Below, piece by piece: positions 1 to 8,680 of a stretch of 23,255 bases of DNA. Position numbers and translations under genes: made by a program. The notes under the pieces are model-generated. The model was not told the origin of the DNA. It saw only the letters and a program-made list of their open reading frames with translations, and made no database searches. Numbering within the stretch: position 1 is the stretch's first letter; every line of letters begins with the position of its first letter. This stretch comes from Synura sp. LO234KE. Lineage: Eukaryota; Sar; Synurophyceae; Synurales; Mallomonadaceae. The stretch lies in contig VKHC01000049.1 of the NCBI GenBank assembly GCA_015143735.1, positions 1-23,255 on the forward strand. The letters run 5' to 3'.

Positions 1-1
1 C

Positions 2-545
2 GACGCTGCTTATCAGCAATATCTGCGACGAGTTCTCGATACGACCTTGAACCAAGGTTTGATAAATCACCATAACAATGGGCTGACTTTCAGAATCTTC
101 GAAGACTAAGAAAGATCCCAAGGAACTCTTGTTGACTTCCGGCTATTCCGATGAAGCCGCTTTCCAGCAATATCTGCAGCAAGTCCTAGCGACAACTTCG
201 AACAAGGGTTTGCACATGCAGGACGACATGGGATGAAGCAGTCAACCACCTGCAGCGTTGCTTCCTCTCTGTCCCCAAGGAAAACAGGATAGTGGTTTTC
301 CTCTTGCGCCGCACGAGAAGATAGTTCTCCCCCGCGGGACTGATCACGTTTTCCAGCCCGCCCCGGAAATAAGTCCCAGTACCCGCGAGGCATGGGATAA
401 ACATCCGGACTGGGCTATACTTCGTGAGTCGATCATCGCGGGAGCTACTGCGGCTGCTAGGTATGGTTTCTCCTGGGATGAGGCCGCGCATGTCAAGCAC
501 CTGACATCCATCTGGGAGCATAATCGATTTGTTGCGGCCGAAAAG
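2..545 (+). repeat. Four degenerate DEAA-type coding repeat units
   Basis: Four short stretches translate to the same pattern, an Asp-(Glu)-Ala-(Ala/Val) start followed about five residues later by a leucine and a basic/polar helix. They lie near 2-109 (ends at a TAA at 107-109 and is cut by the window edge), 118-235 (ends at a TGA), 222-325 (different frame, ends at a TAG) and about 450-545. The first two are clearly alike in DNA too: 1-64 and 149-215 share most bases, including the run CAGCAATATCTGC. The units are in different frames and separated by stops, so they are remnants of an array or short exons, not one open gene. I do not recognise the family. Position just upstream of the gene-family copy at 603 suggests they once formed its N-terminal part. 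Confidence 0.45.
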
Positions 546-602
546 CTCAAGCCTCCACTTCTTACGACGGCTCAGCTCATCGATATGGATTACAACTAGC
601 GA

Positions 603-1736
603 GTGTACTGCCGACAGCGTCATATTTCCAATAAAGTCCTCCGGAAATTTTGGAGCTCCTCACATCAAGAGACCCTGATTGAACAGATTTTGGAGGTCTT
701 GCAGATCTCCAGAGTGGGGCCGCTGGGGCTGTCCCAACAGTTTGAGACCCAACGGGATTCTTCCTCCAAGGTCATATACGTCGAAGGGGGTTGGCTCTGC
801 AGCTTTGTTTTCAAGGTCACCTCATCGAGATTTGAACTGAAAGAAGACTTTTCCAGCCTCGATATTCGTGTCTGCCCTAAGTCACTGCTTGAGAAACTCC
901 GCCGCGACGTGTTGCCAATCATCTTTCAGCCTTTCATGACGGCAGGCTCCCAAGAAAGCGACGACGTTCTTCTTGCTGCACTCCGTAGAATTGCAGCAGA
1001 CCTAAGTCACGGTTACAGTGGATGGCTGGGTAATTTCTCTTTGGATCAAATGGATCACCTCGAGAGACTTTTCGAGCCCCATGGTCGAGTGCCGTGGGAC
1101 GAGCTCATTAATCCCTTGTGGAATGAACTCCTATCCTATGTGGAAGACGCCTGGCTGGCTTTGTATTCCCGCTTCATACGTCCGGACGAGGAGCGTCTTC
1201 CACTCCCCTTCAAGCTTGTAGACAGTGCGGACTCGCCATCGGGCGGCTATACTAGTGATGCTCCGCCGTGTGCAACAGCGCCTCCTCCTCCGATCCTCCC
1301 AATCCTGACCCCAGCTTTGGACTGCGCCAGTTCAGGTTCTACGAGCGTGCGCGTCGACGGAGGTACTGGTCTTTCCCTGGCGCTCCAGTCCCGCCTACAG
1401 CGTTCTCCTGGTTATCGTCGGCGTAACCCGCTTTCTTGCGTACGTATCCCGAATACTCCGAGGGACAAAGGCTCACCGGCCGCGGTCTCTCCCTCCCTGC
1501 GGCGATCAGTGTTCTACCCAGTTGCTTCTCCTGTAGCCCTAGTTCTCGCTGCTGCACCTCGCTTTTTCTTTGATTGTGCTCTCTATGCTACACTCATATT
1601 TCTCCTCTCCCCGCCCTTGGATGCATCTGCATGGGCGGATGGCCAATCAAGGAACCGAAAGTATTCTACGGTGTCCGGCTGGGTCATGTCCCTGGCGTCT
1701 ATACCTCCTGGAAAGAAACCAAGCCGCACACCATAG
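603..1736 (+). CDS. Unrecognised gene-family protein, copy 1 (start and end uncertain)
   Basis: A 377-codon open frame with no ATG at its beginning (first codon GTG), so the real start is upstream, in another exon, or lost. The first ~200 residues look like a folded protein: a helix around LIEQILEVLQ, an SQQ motif, a segment LDIRVCPKSLLEKLRRDVLP, then FSLDQMDHLERLF and a W..LINPLWNELL motif. The same order of motifs recurs at 19170-19722 and 19800-20310, which supports this part (about 640-1170) as true coding descent. After ~1230 the frame turns Pro/Ser/Ala-rich and runs in a different frame through the RNase H start at 1631, so the C-terminal third is probably fortuitous. The frame has no internal stop, making this the best preserved copy. 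No known domain recognised; function unknown. Confidence 0.4.
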   Translation: MYCRQRHISNKVLRKFWSSSHQETLIEQILEVLQISRVGPLGLSQQFETQRDSSSKVIYVEGGWLCSFVFKVTSSRFELKEDFSSLDIRVCPKSLLEKLRRDVLPIIFQPFMTAGSQESDDVLLAALRRIAADLSHGYSGWLGNFSLDQMDHLERLFEPHGRVPWDELINPLWNELLSYVEDAWLALYSRFIRPDEERLPLPFKLVDSADSPSGGYTSDAPPCATAPPPPILPILTPALDCASSGSTSVRVDGGTGLSLALQSRLQRSPGYRRRNPLSCVRIPNTPRDKGSPAAVSPSLRRSVFYPVASPVALVLAAAPRFFFDCALYATLIFLLSPPLDASAWADGQSRNRKYSTVSGWVMSLASIPPGKKPSRTP

Positions 1737-2506
1737 GCATACGGAGTGACTACAAGAGATTCAAATCATGCAAGAAAGCAGCGGAGTATATTGCTCAGCC
1801 GTTGACCCTCGGTCAACCTCCCCTTTCCAATCCAGACATAGTCCTGTACACGGACAGCTCCGCCTCCCTCGACCCAGAATCGGCAGGATGGGGGGTCTTC
1901 ATCACCAGACCTCAAGACTCTTCCTCCTCTCTCTGGGGACCAGTCATCACAGACTGCACAGACTCGGATTGGATCGGAGCTCTCCGTCCCACGAACAATA
2001 CTGGGGAGATTAGCGCAATTTACCACGCTCTTCGATGGGTTCGCGGCGCCGACCGGCCCTACTCTCCCGTGACCCGGAGGCGCATCAACCTCCTTACAGA
2101 CAGTGAGTACTGCGTCAGACTCTTCGGGGACAACTCCATCAAACCTCGCTGCAACAAGGCCCTCATTCAGCGAGTCCGGTGTCTCCTCACCACTGTTCGC
2201 CGGCATCATGACCTGTCCATCTCCTGGATCAAAGCCCATACGGGCCTCGCCACGCCCGACGCGGTGGGTAACGCCACCGCCGACCGCCTCGCCTCCAGAG
2301 GCAGAACAGGCTCCTCCGGAGCGACGGTGCACTCTATTACGGTCCCCTCACGCTGTCACACCGCCCTCTCCGGAGACGCTCTCCTCGTGGCTTCACAGAC
2401 CCTCGTCGACGTCCGCAGCGTCGTCCTTTACCTTCGCGAATCCTGCGCCCCTCCCATTTTACCTTTCACCTCCCTGTCCCGGATAGGGATATACTGTTAC
2501 GTGTAG
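1631..2506 (+). CDS. Ribonuclease H1 (hybrid-binding domain + RNase H domain)
   Basis: Encodes a 291-aa type 1 RNase H, an endonuclease that cuts the RNA strand of RNA:DNA hybrids. Residues ~11-55 match the N-terminal hybrid-binding (viroplasmin-type) domain: FYGVRLGHVPGVYTSW followed by a YKRFKSCKKAAEYI segment. Residues ~70-224 are the RNase H fold with the whole acidic set in order: Asp75 in YTDSS, Glu126 in NTGE, Asp157 in LTDSEY and Asp218 in GNATAD, plus His203 in KAHTG. The ATG at 1631 is chosen because it directly precedes the hybrid-binding domain; upstream codons in this frame have no ATG. About 65 residues after the RNase H domain are Ser/Val-rich and without recognised homology. 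This could be the cell's RNase H1 or a copy carried by a mobile element; no reverse transcriptase is next to it. Transcription factors or promoter elements were not identifiable in the CT-rich upstream stretch 1250-1630. Confidence 0.85.
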   Translation: MGGWPIKEPKVFYGVRLGHVPGVYTSWKETKPHTIGIRSDYKRFKSCKKAAEYIAQPLTLGQPPLSNPDIVLYTDSSASLDPESAGWGVFITRPQDSSSSLWGPVITDCTDSDWIGALRPTNNTGEISAIYHALRWVRGADRPYSPVTRRRINLLTDSEYCVRLFGDNSIKPRCNKALIQRVRCLLTTVRRHHDLSISWIKAHTGLATPDAVGNATADRLASRGRTGSSGATVHSITVPSRCHTALSGDALLVASQTLVDVRSVVLYLRESCAPPILPFTSLSRIGIYCYV

Positions 2507-2539
2507 CTAGAGTGTGTCGTGCCATCTTCTCTGCCCCTA

Positions 2540-2935
2540 CTGTCTTTATTCCGCAGGGGTCCGGGGACATAGTTGGGGACTAACTGGTACCTCCGGGTGA
2601 AGGCACCCGGAGCTCCCCACTCGGTTACGGGGCTTGCCAGTTGGTACATGGGGAGCGGTTTTTGCGGTGGGGGTTGCGGTGAATTTTCTTTGTCTCACTT
2701 ATGTTAGCTCTCTAACTTACCCGCCGTAATTAACTATAAGATTTTCCGGAAATCTGTATGGGCGGAGATTCCCGTTGCTTTAGTAGGGGACATTGTAGCG
2801 TATAAATAAACCCCCCGGGGAGGAATTTCCCCTGCCCTCGGGCATGCGGCTTTCTCCCCCTGTCCCTACTCGGTCACGGGACTTGCCATTTAGGTACATA
2901 GGGGATAGTTATTTACTTAGTGGTGTTACGGTGCT
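2540..2935 (+). repeat. Two diverged copies of a ~220-bp non-coding repeat
   Basis: Two blocks, about 2563-2690 and 2786-2935, share a scaffold: each opens with GGGGACAT, contains ACTCGGTYACGGGRCTTGCC followed by TTxGGTACAT and a GGGGA run, and closes with a T/G-rich tail ending in GCGGTG or TACGGTG. The core can fold, because C runs before ACTCGG can pair with the G runs after it. They lie directly downstream of the RNase H1 stop codon and could be its 3' UTR or the tail of an old element. A short third match, GGGGTTTGCCAGTTGGTA, lies at 17938-17955. Confidence 0.5.
2591..2612. other. Perfect 9-bp stem-loop
   Basis: CTCCGGGTG at 2591-2599 is the exact reverse complement of CACCCGGAG at 2604-2612, with the tetraloop AAGG between them. 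It sits in the first unit of the 2540-2935 repeat, 85 nt after the RNase H1 stop, and would form a stable RNA hairpin on either strand. Role unknown; it could be a 3' UTR or element-end structure. Confidence 0.55.
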
Positions 2936-3192
2936 GTCTAGACCCCCGTCTGACTTGTATTCCTGACATATCTCTAATAAATAACAACTGGGTTTTCGGC
3001 AACGGAGTAAACTACGTTAACATATGTGTGTAAAGAAGCAATTACATAAATATGAAAGAAATATCAATTAGGCTCTTATGATTCATTTTAAGAACGTTTA
3101 ATCTAGAATGAAATTCCAGTCCAACGAATACGTTCTTCACCAACTAACTCCTACGTTCCTCCCGGTGGCCAGCAAAATTGTTGGGTAACCGA

Positions 3193-5955
3193 TTAGAAGA
3201 CTTCCCTGTAGAGTATGGGTGGGGCGGGAGGCACAGAAGGAGCTTGTACTGGATCAGGTAAAGGTGGGGCTACGTTTCCTGGTATTTGCTGTAGATGTTC
3301 TGGTGGCGGGTCTTGCACTTGTCTCCCAGGAGATCGGTTATATTTACGTTGATAATACCACAAGCAGAGAAAGCCGAGCACAACAACAGCTCCGATAGAT
3401 ACAGTTACAGGAATTTCATAGCCGCTACTCTTTTTCGATGAGAAATCGGTGGAAATATCGCTAGATACTGTGACATCAGAGAAGTATACGGAGGTTAAGT
3501 TCGCAGTTTGAAATGCAGTGGACCCGACTGTTGCGGCCTCATTACGAAGAATAGAGTCGAATGTGCCATCGACAGACACTCCAAGCAATCCTTGTAAAGA
3601 TGCGCCCTGCACTTTACTCGAGACTGTCGTGCCGACAAAAGATGTGACAACGGCGAGTGTAACGACAGCTTTGTATGAAACTTGGGCTCGGAGCCATCTT
3701 GTGAGAGGCGATGGCGGAGGAGCTGATTCTTCGCCTCCACTCGAGACGGCATCGGAAAAGAGACTGACCGTGAAAGTGGAGCTTGAGTAGCTTACAGAGC
3801 TAGAGCTGATTGACATAACAGCTGCAACCGTATTAGATAAGGCCATGGTGTCCGCCAAAGTGAACGAAGATGTGGTCAATCCATTCAAGTTCAAATTGAC
3901 GGTAAAAGAAACGATGAAAGTTTCTGCTTTGGTGGGGTACAGGGTTGGAATGGAGGTGGGGCGAGCAGCTGGAGCGAAAGATGGAATGACTGCAGGGCTG
4001 GACCTCGAAGGTGCACGAGTGGGTATGGATGAAAGACAGGTGGTTGGGTCTGGAGTGGGTATGGATGAAAGACAGGTGGTTGGCTCTAGGGTGGGTATGG
4101 GGGAGGGACAGGTGGTGGGGTCTGGAGTGGGTATGGGGGAGGGACAGGTGGTTGGGTCTAGGGTGGGTATGGATGAGGGAAGGATGGTTGGGTCTGGGTA
4201 GGGTATGGATGAGGGAAGGGCGGACGGGCCTGGAGTGGGCATAGGGGAGGGAAGGGTGGTTGGGTCTAGGGTGGGTATGGATGAGGGAAGGGTGGTTGGG
4301 TCTAGGGTAGGTATGGTGGAGGGAAGGGTGGCTACAAACGGCGAGTTTATAGTAAGCGATGTGGGAAGAGCGGACGGAACTATGGGGGAGGGAAGGGAAG
4401 TTGGGCCTGGAGTGGGTATGGCTGAGGGAAGGGTGGTTGGGTCTGGAGTGGGTATTCGGGAGGGAAAGGTGGACGTGCCAGTAGTGGGTATGGGGGAGGG
4501 AGGGGTGGACGTATCGCCTTCCGGATCAGCGGAGTAGGTGGCAGATCCTCGTTGAATCGACCCACAACTCGAGTAAGGACAGCTACTGTAGCCAGGCAAA
4601 TAAGAGCATGTGCTCAGATCATAGCTGACTGCAAGTAGTGTACTGAGATCCGAGTAAGTCACAGGCCACGATCCGGTATTGGAACACGTTGCGGTTATCA
4701 AAGCACAGTCGCACGTGCACGTCTGACCCACACTGCCCTGCACCCACACTATGCCCGACAATGGGAAGGGTATGGAATTAGGGGCGGAGGTAGGAGGAGC
4801 TGTTATCAATATCTGCACAAAGTTGCTTTCCGAGTTGGAAGGATGAGAGTTGACGCTGATGGATCCGCTTGAGTAGCTCGAGCCCCCTTCGCCTCCCGTC
4901 CAGGCGCCTCCCCCGCCCCCATTGTACCCTTCCCCACCTCCCCCACCCTGTGTGCTTGATTCACCAGCTCCACCGGAGCCGTGTGTCCCACTGCAGCCAT
5001 AATTATGTGCGAACGAGAAGTAGCCTCCTGCCCCTCCACTGCTTTGAGATCCACCGTAACCGCCGTAACAGGAGAAACTGCTACTGTCATATGACCCGGA
5101 CAATCCTGTGAGATCCCCGCCTGCTACAACGATGCGGCTGATACGATTTGCGGAACCTGTTCGGACATCTGCGGAGCCTCCTTCTCCGCTAGCAAAACCG
5201 GCGCCGCCGCTGTACCATCCAGTGGACCTACGTCCCGCCCCGCCCACATAGGTGTACAGATAGGTTCTTGGTGTAAAGGCCACTGTGGTAACATCATTTC
5301 CCCCTAAGCCCCCACTGCTGTAGAATGCACTCGCGCCCTGAGCTCCACAGGCATAGTTTTCAGAAGGGACTGTGAAAGTTTGGTAGGAGCCGGTGTAATA
5401 AAATGAATAAGTAGCTTGAGCGTCGTCCACAATCATCGGGTTTATATGAACCAAAGTATCCGTTGATGATTCAATTTGAGACTGGGAGTGTACCTGGGCC
5501 GTGGACTCCGATATTACCCTCGATATGAAATCCGAATAGAGGAGAGGGGAAAGGGCAGTAACAGTGGTTTTTGACGATGTGAGCGATGACCTAGTGGATT
5601 CTAATCTCCTGAAGTACTTCATGCAATGTTCACTTGTCCTGGACCCTCTAGATGGAGTGGAGGGGGGTGAGGGTGCGTTAGTGGGGGAGGATAAGACTCT
5701 CTGGAATTGGGTCAGGTTTAAATACCCTAGGCCCATGACGGGGCTCCATGTCTCAGTCTTGGCAGCAGCGGTGGCCGTGGTCGATTCACAGTGTAGAGTA
5801 CCCTTCCATGATCCAATATCAGGTCCATCTTCATCGAATAGGTCCGAGGCGCTGGAATAGATCACGAGATTTAAGAGTCCTAGGGAGAGTGAAGGGGTTG
5901 GTGAGGCTACTAAGATGGAAGACAGGAAGGGGAACAGGCCCTCGGACACGACCAT
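3193..5955 (-). CDS. Large secreted/membrane protein: Gly-rich domain, PT-repeat stalk, SEA-like region, one TM
   Basis: 920 aa if translated from the ATG at 5955, chosen because it has G at -3 and +4 and begins a hydrophobic signal-like segment (MVVSEGLFPFLSSILVAS). In-frame ATGs at 6012 and 6045 would add a polar extension. Order of parts: Ser/Thr-rich N-terminal region to ~180; glycine-rich domain ~182-387, opening with SYQTFTVPSENYACGAQG and containing GGSADVRTG and a VVAGG motif, as in the ALK-like Gly-rich family; Cys-rich stretch ~412-467 (CTCDC and later Cys pairs); about 15 repeats of a 12-residue IPTxDPTTLPSS unit ~485-677; a SEA-like alpha/beta region ~679-827; a single membrane helix ~848-868 (IPVTVSIGAVVVLGFLCLWY) followed by a basic stop-transfer and Pro-rich tail of ~50 residues. 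The layout says cell-surface protein on a rigid, probably O-glycosylated stalk. Ligand unknown. No frame breaks. Confidence 0.75.
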   Translation of the reverse strand: MVVSEGLFPFLSSILVASPTPSLSLGLLNLVIYSSASDLFDEDGPDIGSWKGTLHCESTTATAAAKTETWSPVMGLGYLNLTQFQRVLSSPTNAPSPPSTPSRGSRTSEHCMKYFRRLESTRSSLTSSKTTVTALSPLLYSDFISRVISESTAQVHSQSQIESSTDTLVHINPMIVDDAQATYSFYYTGSYQTFTVPSENYACGAQGASAFYSSGGLGGNDVTTVAFTPRTYLYTYVGGAGRRSTGWYSGGAGFASGEGGSADVRTGSANRISRIVVAGGDLTGLSGSYDSSSFSCYGGYGGSQSSGGAGGYFSFAHNYGCSGTHGSGGAGESSTQGGGGGEGYNGGGGGAWTGGEGGSSYSSGSISVNSHPSNSESNFVQILITAPPTSAPNSIPFPLSGIVWVQGSVGQTCTCDCALITATCSNTGSWPVTYSDLSTLLAVSYDLSTCSYLPGYSSCPYSSCGSIQRGSATYSADPEGDTSTPPSPIPTTGTSTFPSRIPTPDPTTLPSAIPTPGPTSLPSPIVPSALPTSLTINSPFVATLPSTIPTLDPTTLPSSIPTLDPTTLPSPMPTPGPSALPSSIPYPDPTILPSSIPTLDPTTCPSPIPTPDPTTCPSPIPTLEPTTCLSSIPTPDPTTCLSSIPTRAPSRSSPAVIPSFAPAARPTSIPTLYPTKAETFIVSFTVNLNLNGLTTSSFTLADTMALSNTVAAVMSISSSSVSYSSSTFTVSLFSDAVSSGGEESAPPPSPLTRWLRAQVSYKAVVTLAVVTSFVGTTVSSKVQGASLQGLLGVSVDGTFDSILRNEAATVGSTAFQTANLTSVYFSDVTVSSDISTDFSSKKSSGYEIPVTVSIGAVVVLGFLCLWYYQRKYNRSPGRQVQDPPPEHLQQIPGNVAPPLPDPVQAPSVPPAPPILYREVF
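3925..4505 (-). repeat. 36-bp in-frame minisatellite encoding PT-rich 12-mers
   Basis: About 15 tandem 36-bp units encode the consensus IPTxDPTTxPSS in the surface protein. On the + strand they appear as GGGTATGGATGA-type units with GGTTGGGTCT. Units are best preserved in the middle (4010-4330) and interrupted near 4330-4380 by a non-repeat insert. Four adjacent units carry Cys in place of Leu (TTCP/TTCL), a local variant that looks spread by slippage or conversion. Length differences of 36 bp between strains are expected because each unit is in frame. Apparent ORFs on the + strand here are antisense shadows. Confidence 0.85.
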
Positions 5956-6049
5956 GTCCGGATACACCCGCCCCAGCTCCACCGTTGGGTAAGTCCCATC
6001 ACCCGGACTCATGGCCCTTTCCCACTGGTATCTTGGCCGCCGCATTAGT

Positions 6050-7531
6050 CGAGACTCCCCACCACCTGAAGAAAGGGCAGACAAGGAGATGCAAGTACAT
6101 TACACATGTTGGTAATTTACGATCAGCCCTACTTATTTTCAACTTCTTATCGTTGCAATGGTACAATTATAGGGAATACAACTGAAGTGAAATGCCCATT
6201 GTTGATAGATTTCGACTAATTGTGCTTTTTTTTTAAACACAAACCAGTACAATTGCATCTCGATGGACGATCATATATTCACAAACGCACAGATCAGAAA
6301 TAAATGCTCATGACAAAATATTTTGCTCAAGATAAACTATTTTAACCTGTAATTAATCGAGTTTAAACGATTTCGCTATTTGGATCAAAAAGCGGAAGTT
6401 CGATGATGCAACTCATGAGAACTCAGACTAATCCAATATTTCCGCAGAAAGGATGAGATGGTTTAACGGTTGACGAACACCGCCGGGAACGTCAATCATT
6501 TATTCAAGTTCTAATAACAACGTAATGGAACTAGAACGTGCAGGTTTCCTGTTCTTTATATGAAACAATCTTCTAGACCCATTATTAGACGTGCAGTTGA
6601 CCGTCCTGGTTGCATCTTCGAGAACACCTTGGTCGTATGAAGCCCGTCGATAAAAGAATGCGGATATATTCTGGCATCGCGTTAGGTAGCTACCAGTGCA
6701 CCATAAGTGTCGTCACAATCGCATGTCGTCGCCCTCTAGTTTGGTAGGTCGTCTGTAAGTATACGGTCGTCGATGTTAAAAATATAGAACACAATACTCC
6801 CAAAAAATTAATTAATCGCTCGGTGTTTCTACGCTGTAAGCTCTAGGTGTCCGCTCACGACGTCCTGAGTTTTTGATGAATTTCAGTGCTGACAGCTGTC
6901 AGGTTGCTATTTGGGCAATTGTCAGAGGGTGCTGCAACGATTTCGGCCACGATTTAAAGAAATTGTCTGCCTATTTTGACGCTACACTTTGTTATTTGTG
7001 GCCATAGAGATGGATATTGCACGCTCATCCTGCAACGAGGATATGTAAATATATGTCCGCATCAGGTCTTGTCGAGAAACTACATCTATTAAAATGCATC
7101 AGCTTCCTTCGATATGATATTGTCTAATAGCAATCAACCGGCCATCGTAATTTCCCGGTAAGCCTTGTGGAGTATTATTGGTTAGAAGAAGCCTCCGCAG
7201 AATAAAAAGAGTGGATTTAGAACTTTCTCGAAGGACGTATGATTGGCTTTGTTACCACGGCTTAGGAACCTCTTTTCTTCTCGTGTTTCGCACTATTGGT
7301 CATATCTTGTCATGTACGGCGATGTGGAGGTCCTCGGATATATTTGCTGTACATGTATGTATACTTCCGATCCTCACAGAATCATCTTGAAAAAATTGGC
7401 TGACAAACAAAGCGAGTTTCGGAAGCTGTCAAACTTCCTCGGATTTAGGATGTGAAGTGCTTTTTCAAATAAGAGAGAGGGAAGACAGGGACAGGTACAC
7501 GCCACATGATACCGAATATCTTATGTGCATT
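6050..7531. other. Intergenic stretch without a supported gene
   Basis: AT-richer sequence between two leftward genes. It must hold the promoter and any 5' exon of the surface protein (a CTTTCTTCAG acceptor-like site on the minus strand lies near 6070) and the 3' end of the sedolisin-like gene. The open frames at 7178-7455 are short, lack homology and are not called. No RNA gene, repeat or element was recognised. Confidence 0.5.
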
Positions 7532-8680
7532 TCAAACGAAGTCTATCAAATGAATGGACGACGGTTGGTTCTTACATGGGAGGTATGACGGGCAAGGTGC
7601 AGGAGATGTGTGGTCTACGTCGTATCTGTTCTCGTCCTCGGAGGGTTCGGGGAACGTAACAGTGGTGACGTAGGGCGATGACTGAGGAAATGTGGGCGGG
7701 ATGTATCGACTGAACCGGTGGGGTCCAAGTGTTGGTGAAGTGGGGACTATCACTGGGATTCCCTCCAGCGCCAGCCTCAACACTTGAGTATTGAAGAGCT
7801 CTATAAGGTGCCTATGTTCGTGGCCCAAATCCTCCTCCGGCATAGCGAGAGCAATAACATAGACATCAGGATGAGCAGTGGTATTCGCGACCATCATTAT
7901 CCAATTCAGAAGGGCTCCGCTAACAGTAGTGGCACCAGATGACCTACAGATAATAAAATTATAAAGGCACACTATTATATGAGGGAGATAAGCTCACATG
8001 CTCGATGGCGAATTATTGCCGGGGGATGGAGTGAATTCACCATGTATGGATGCCATATTTGACACAGTGTTTAAGTATGAATTCGTCCCAAATATAGCCA
8101 CCACTGGGGATTCCGATCCATGAACGAAATTTCTCATGAAATATTTCACAGAAGAATACACTTCACGAGTTTCAGCTACATAAACCGGATTCTCGAGGAC
8201 ATTAAAGACTGCTTGAACGGATGGTGCTATGTTATCGTCAAGTTTATAAGTAGCTGCTCGATATACGGAAGGGTATATCCCAGAACCGTCTATGAGCATG
8301 CTGAATCGAGTTGAAAATATTTTCTCCCAAGTGGAAATGTTTGCCTTAGCCAAAACAAAATCTCCACTTATCGTCACGAGGGATGATTCCACTTTATATT
8401 CGGCCAAAATCTTATTTAACGCGAGAGCACTCGACATGGCAGTCTCTTTCTGAGATTTTCTTCCATCTCTAAATAATATCAGCTCCTTCAGGCAATCGTT
8501 ATCGTTTCTTGAGAAAGCTTCTGCGTCAGCTTTCAACAGATTTATCTCCGTTCGACGAATCCAAAAAATCACCTCATGTCGATCGTATCTATCAGGAACG
8601 TTGCTACTTAATATGTACTTGCAATCGACAAAGGCAGAAAATATGAAAATCAGTGATAAAGAAAATAATCCAATAGACAT
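7532..8680 (-). CDS. Sedolisin/tripeptidyl-peptidase-I-like protein lacking catalytic residues
   Basis: Two exons, 8680-7998 and 7943-7532, give 364 aa. The ATG at 8680 is chosen because it begins a clean signal peptide (MSIGLFSLSLIFIFSAF); the frame upstream has only a GTG. Residues ~20-175 match the sedolisin propeptide: VESSLVTISGDFVLAKANIS, then WEKIFSTRFS, then YRAATYKLDDNIAPSVQAVF. Exon 2 matches the middle of the peptidase domain: LLNWIMMVANTTAHPDVYVI and later PPTFPQSSPYVTTV. Family members need a Glu-x3-Asp pair, an oxyanion Asp (usually in SGD) and a Ser in GTS. Here the Glu/Asp segment is absent between FTPSPG and the second exon, the SGD position reads VPTSPTLG, and the frame stops before the Ser region. 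A GTAAGA donor-like site near 7577 leaves room for a further exon, but none is seen. It is either a pseudopeptidase or a decayed gene that still has an open frame. Confidence 0.7.
7944..7997 (-). other. 54-nt spliceosomal intron in the sedolisin-like gene
   Basis: On the minus strand the donor is AT|GTGAGC and the acceptor CTGTAG|GTCATC. Removal joins AGC-AT to G-TCA-TCT in frame (phase 2) and bypasses a TGA that otherwise directly follows exon 1. Length is divisible by three, but the stop makes splicing necessary for the downstream part. Confidence 0.75.

Noticed and set aside
186-623. Minus-strand 145-codon frame at the left end
   Set aside because: It is antisense to the DEAA units, which have mutual similarity on the plus strand; no protein-like pattern of its own.
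1766-2332. Minus-strand 188-codon and plus-strand 127-codon frames over RNase H
   Set aside because: They overlap the complete RNase H domain in other frames; composition is Gly/Ala or Pro/Ser-rich as expected of shadows.
1-2935. A complete non-LTR retrotransposon made of copy 1, RNase H and the 3' repeats
   Set aside because: No reverse transcriptase or endonuclease is present between the parts, and the RNase H has a hybrid-binding domain typical of cellular RNase H1.
3845-4537. Plus-strand open frames with GMDEGRVVGSRV-type repeats
   Set aside because: They are the antisense of the PT-rich 36-bp repeats; the minus-strand frame continues for 920 codons with recognisable domains.
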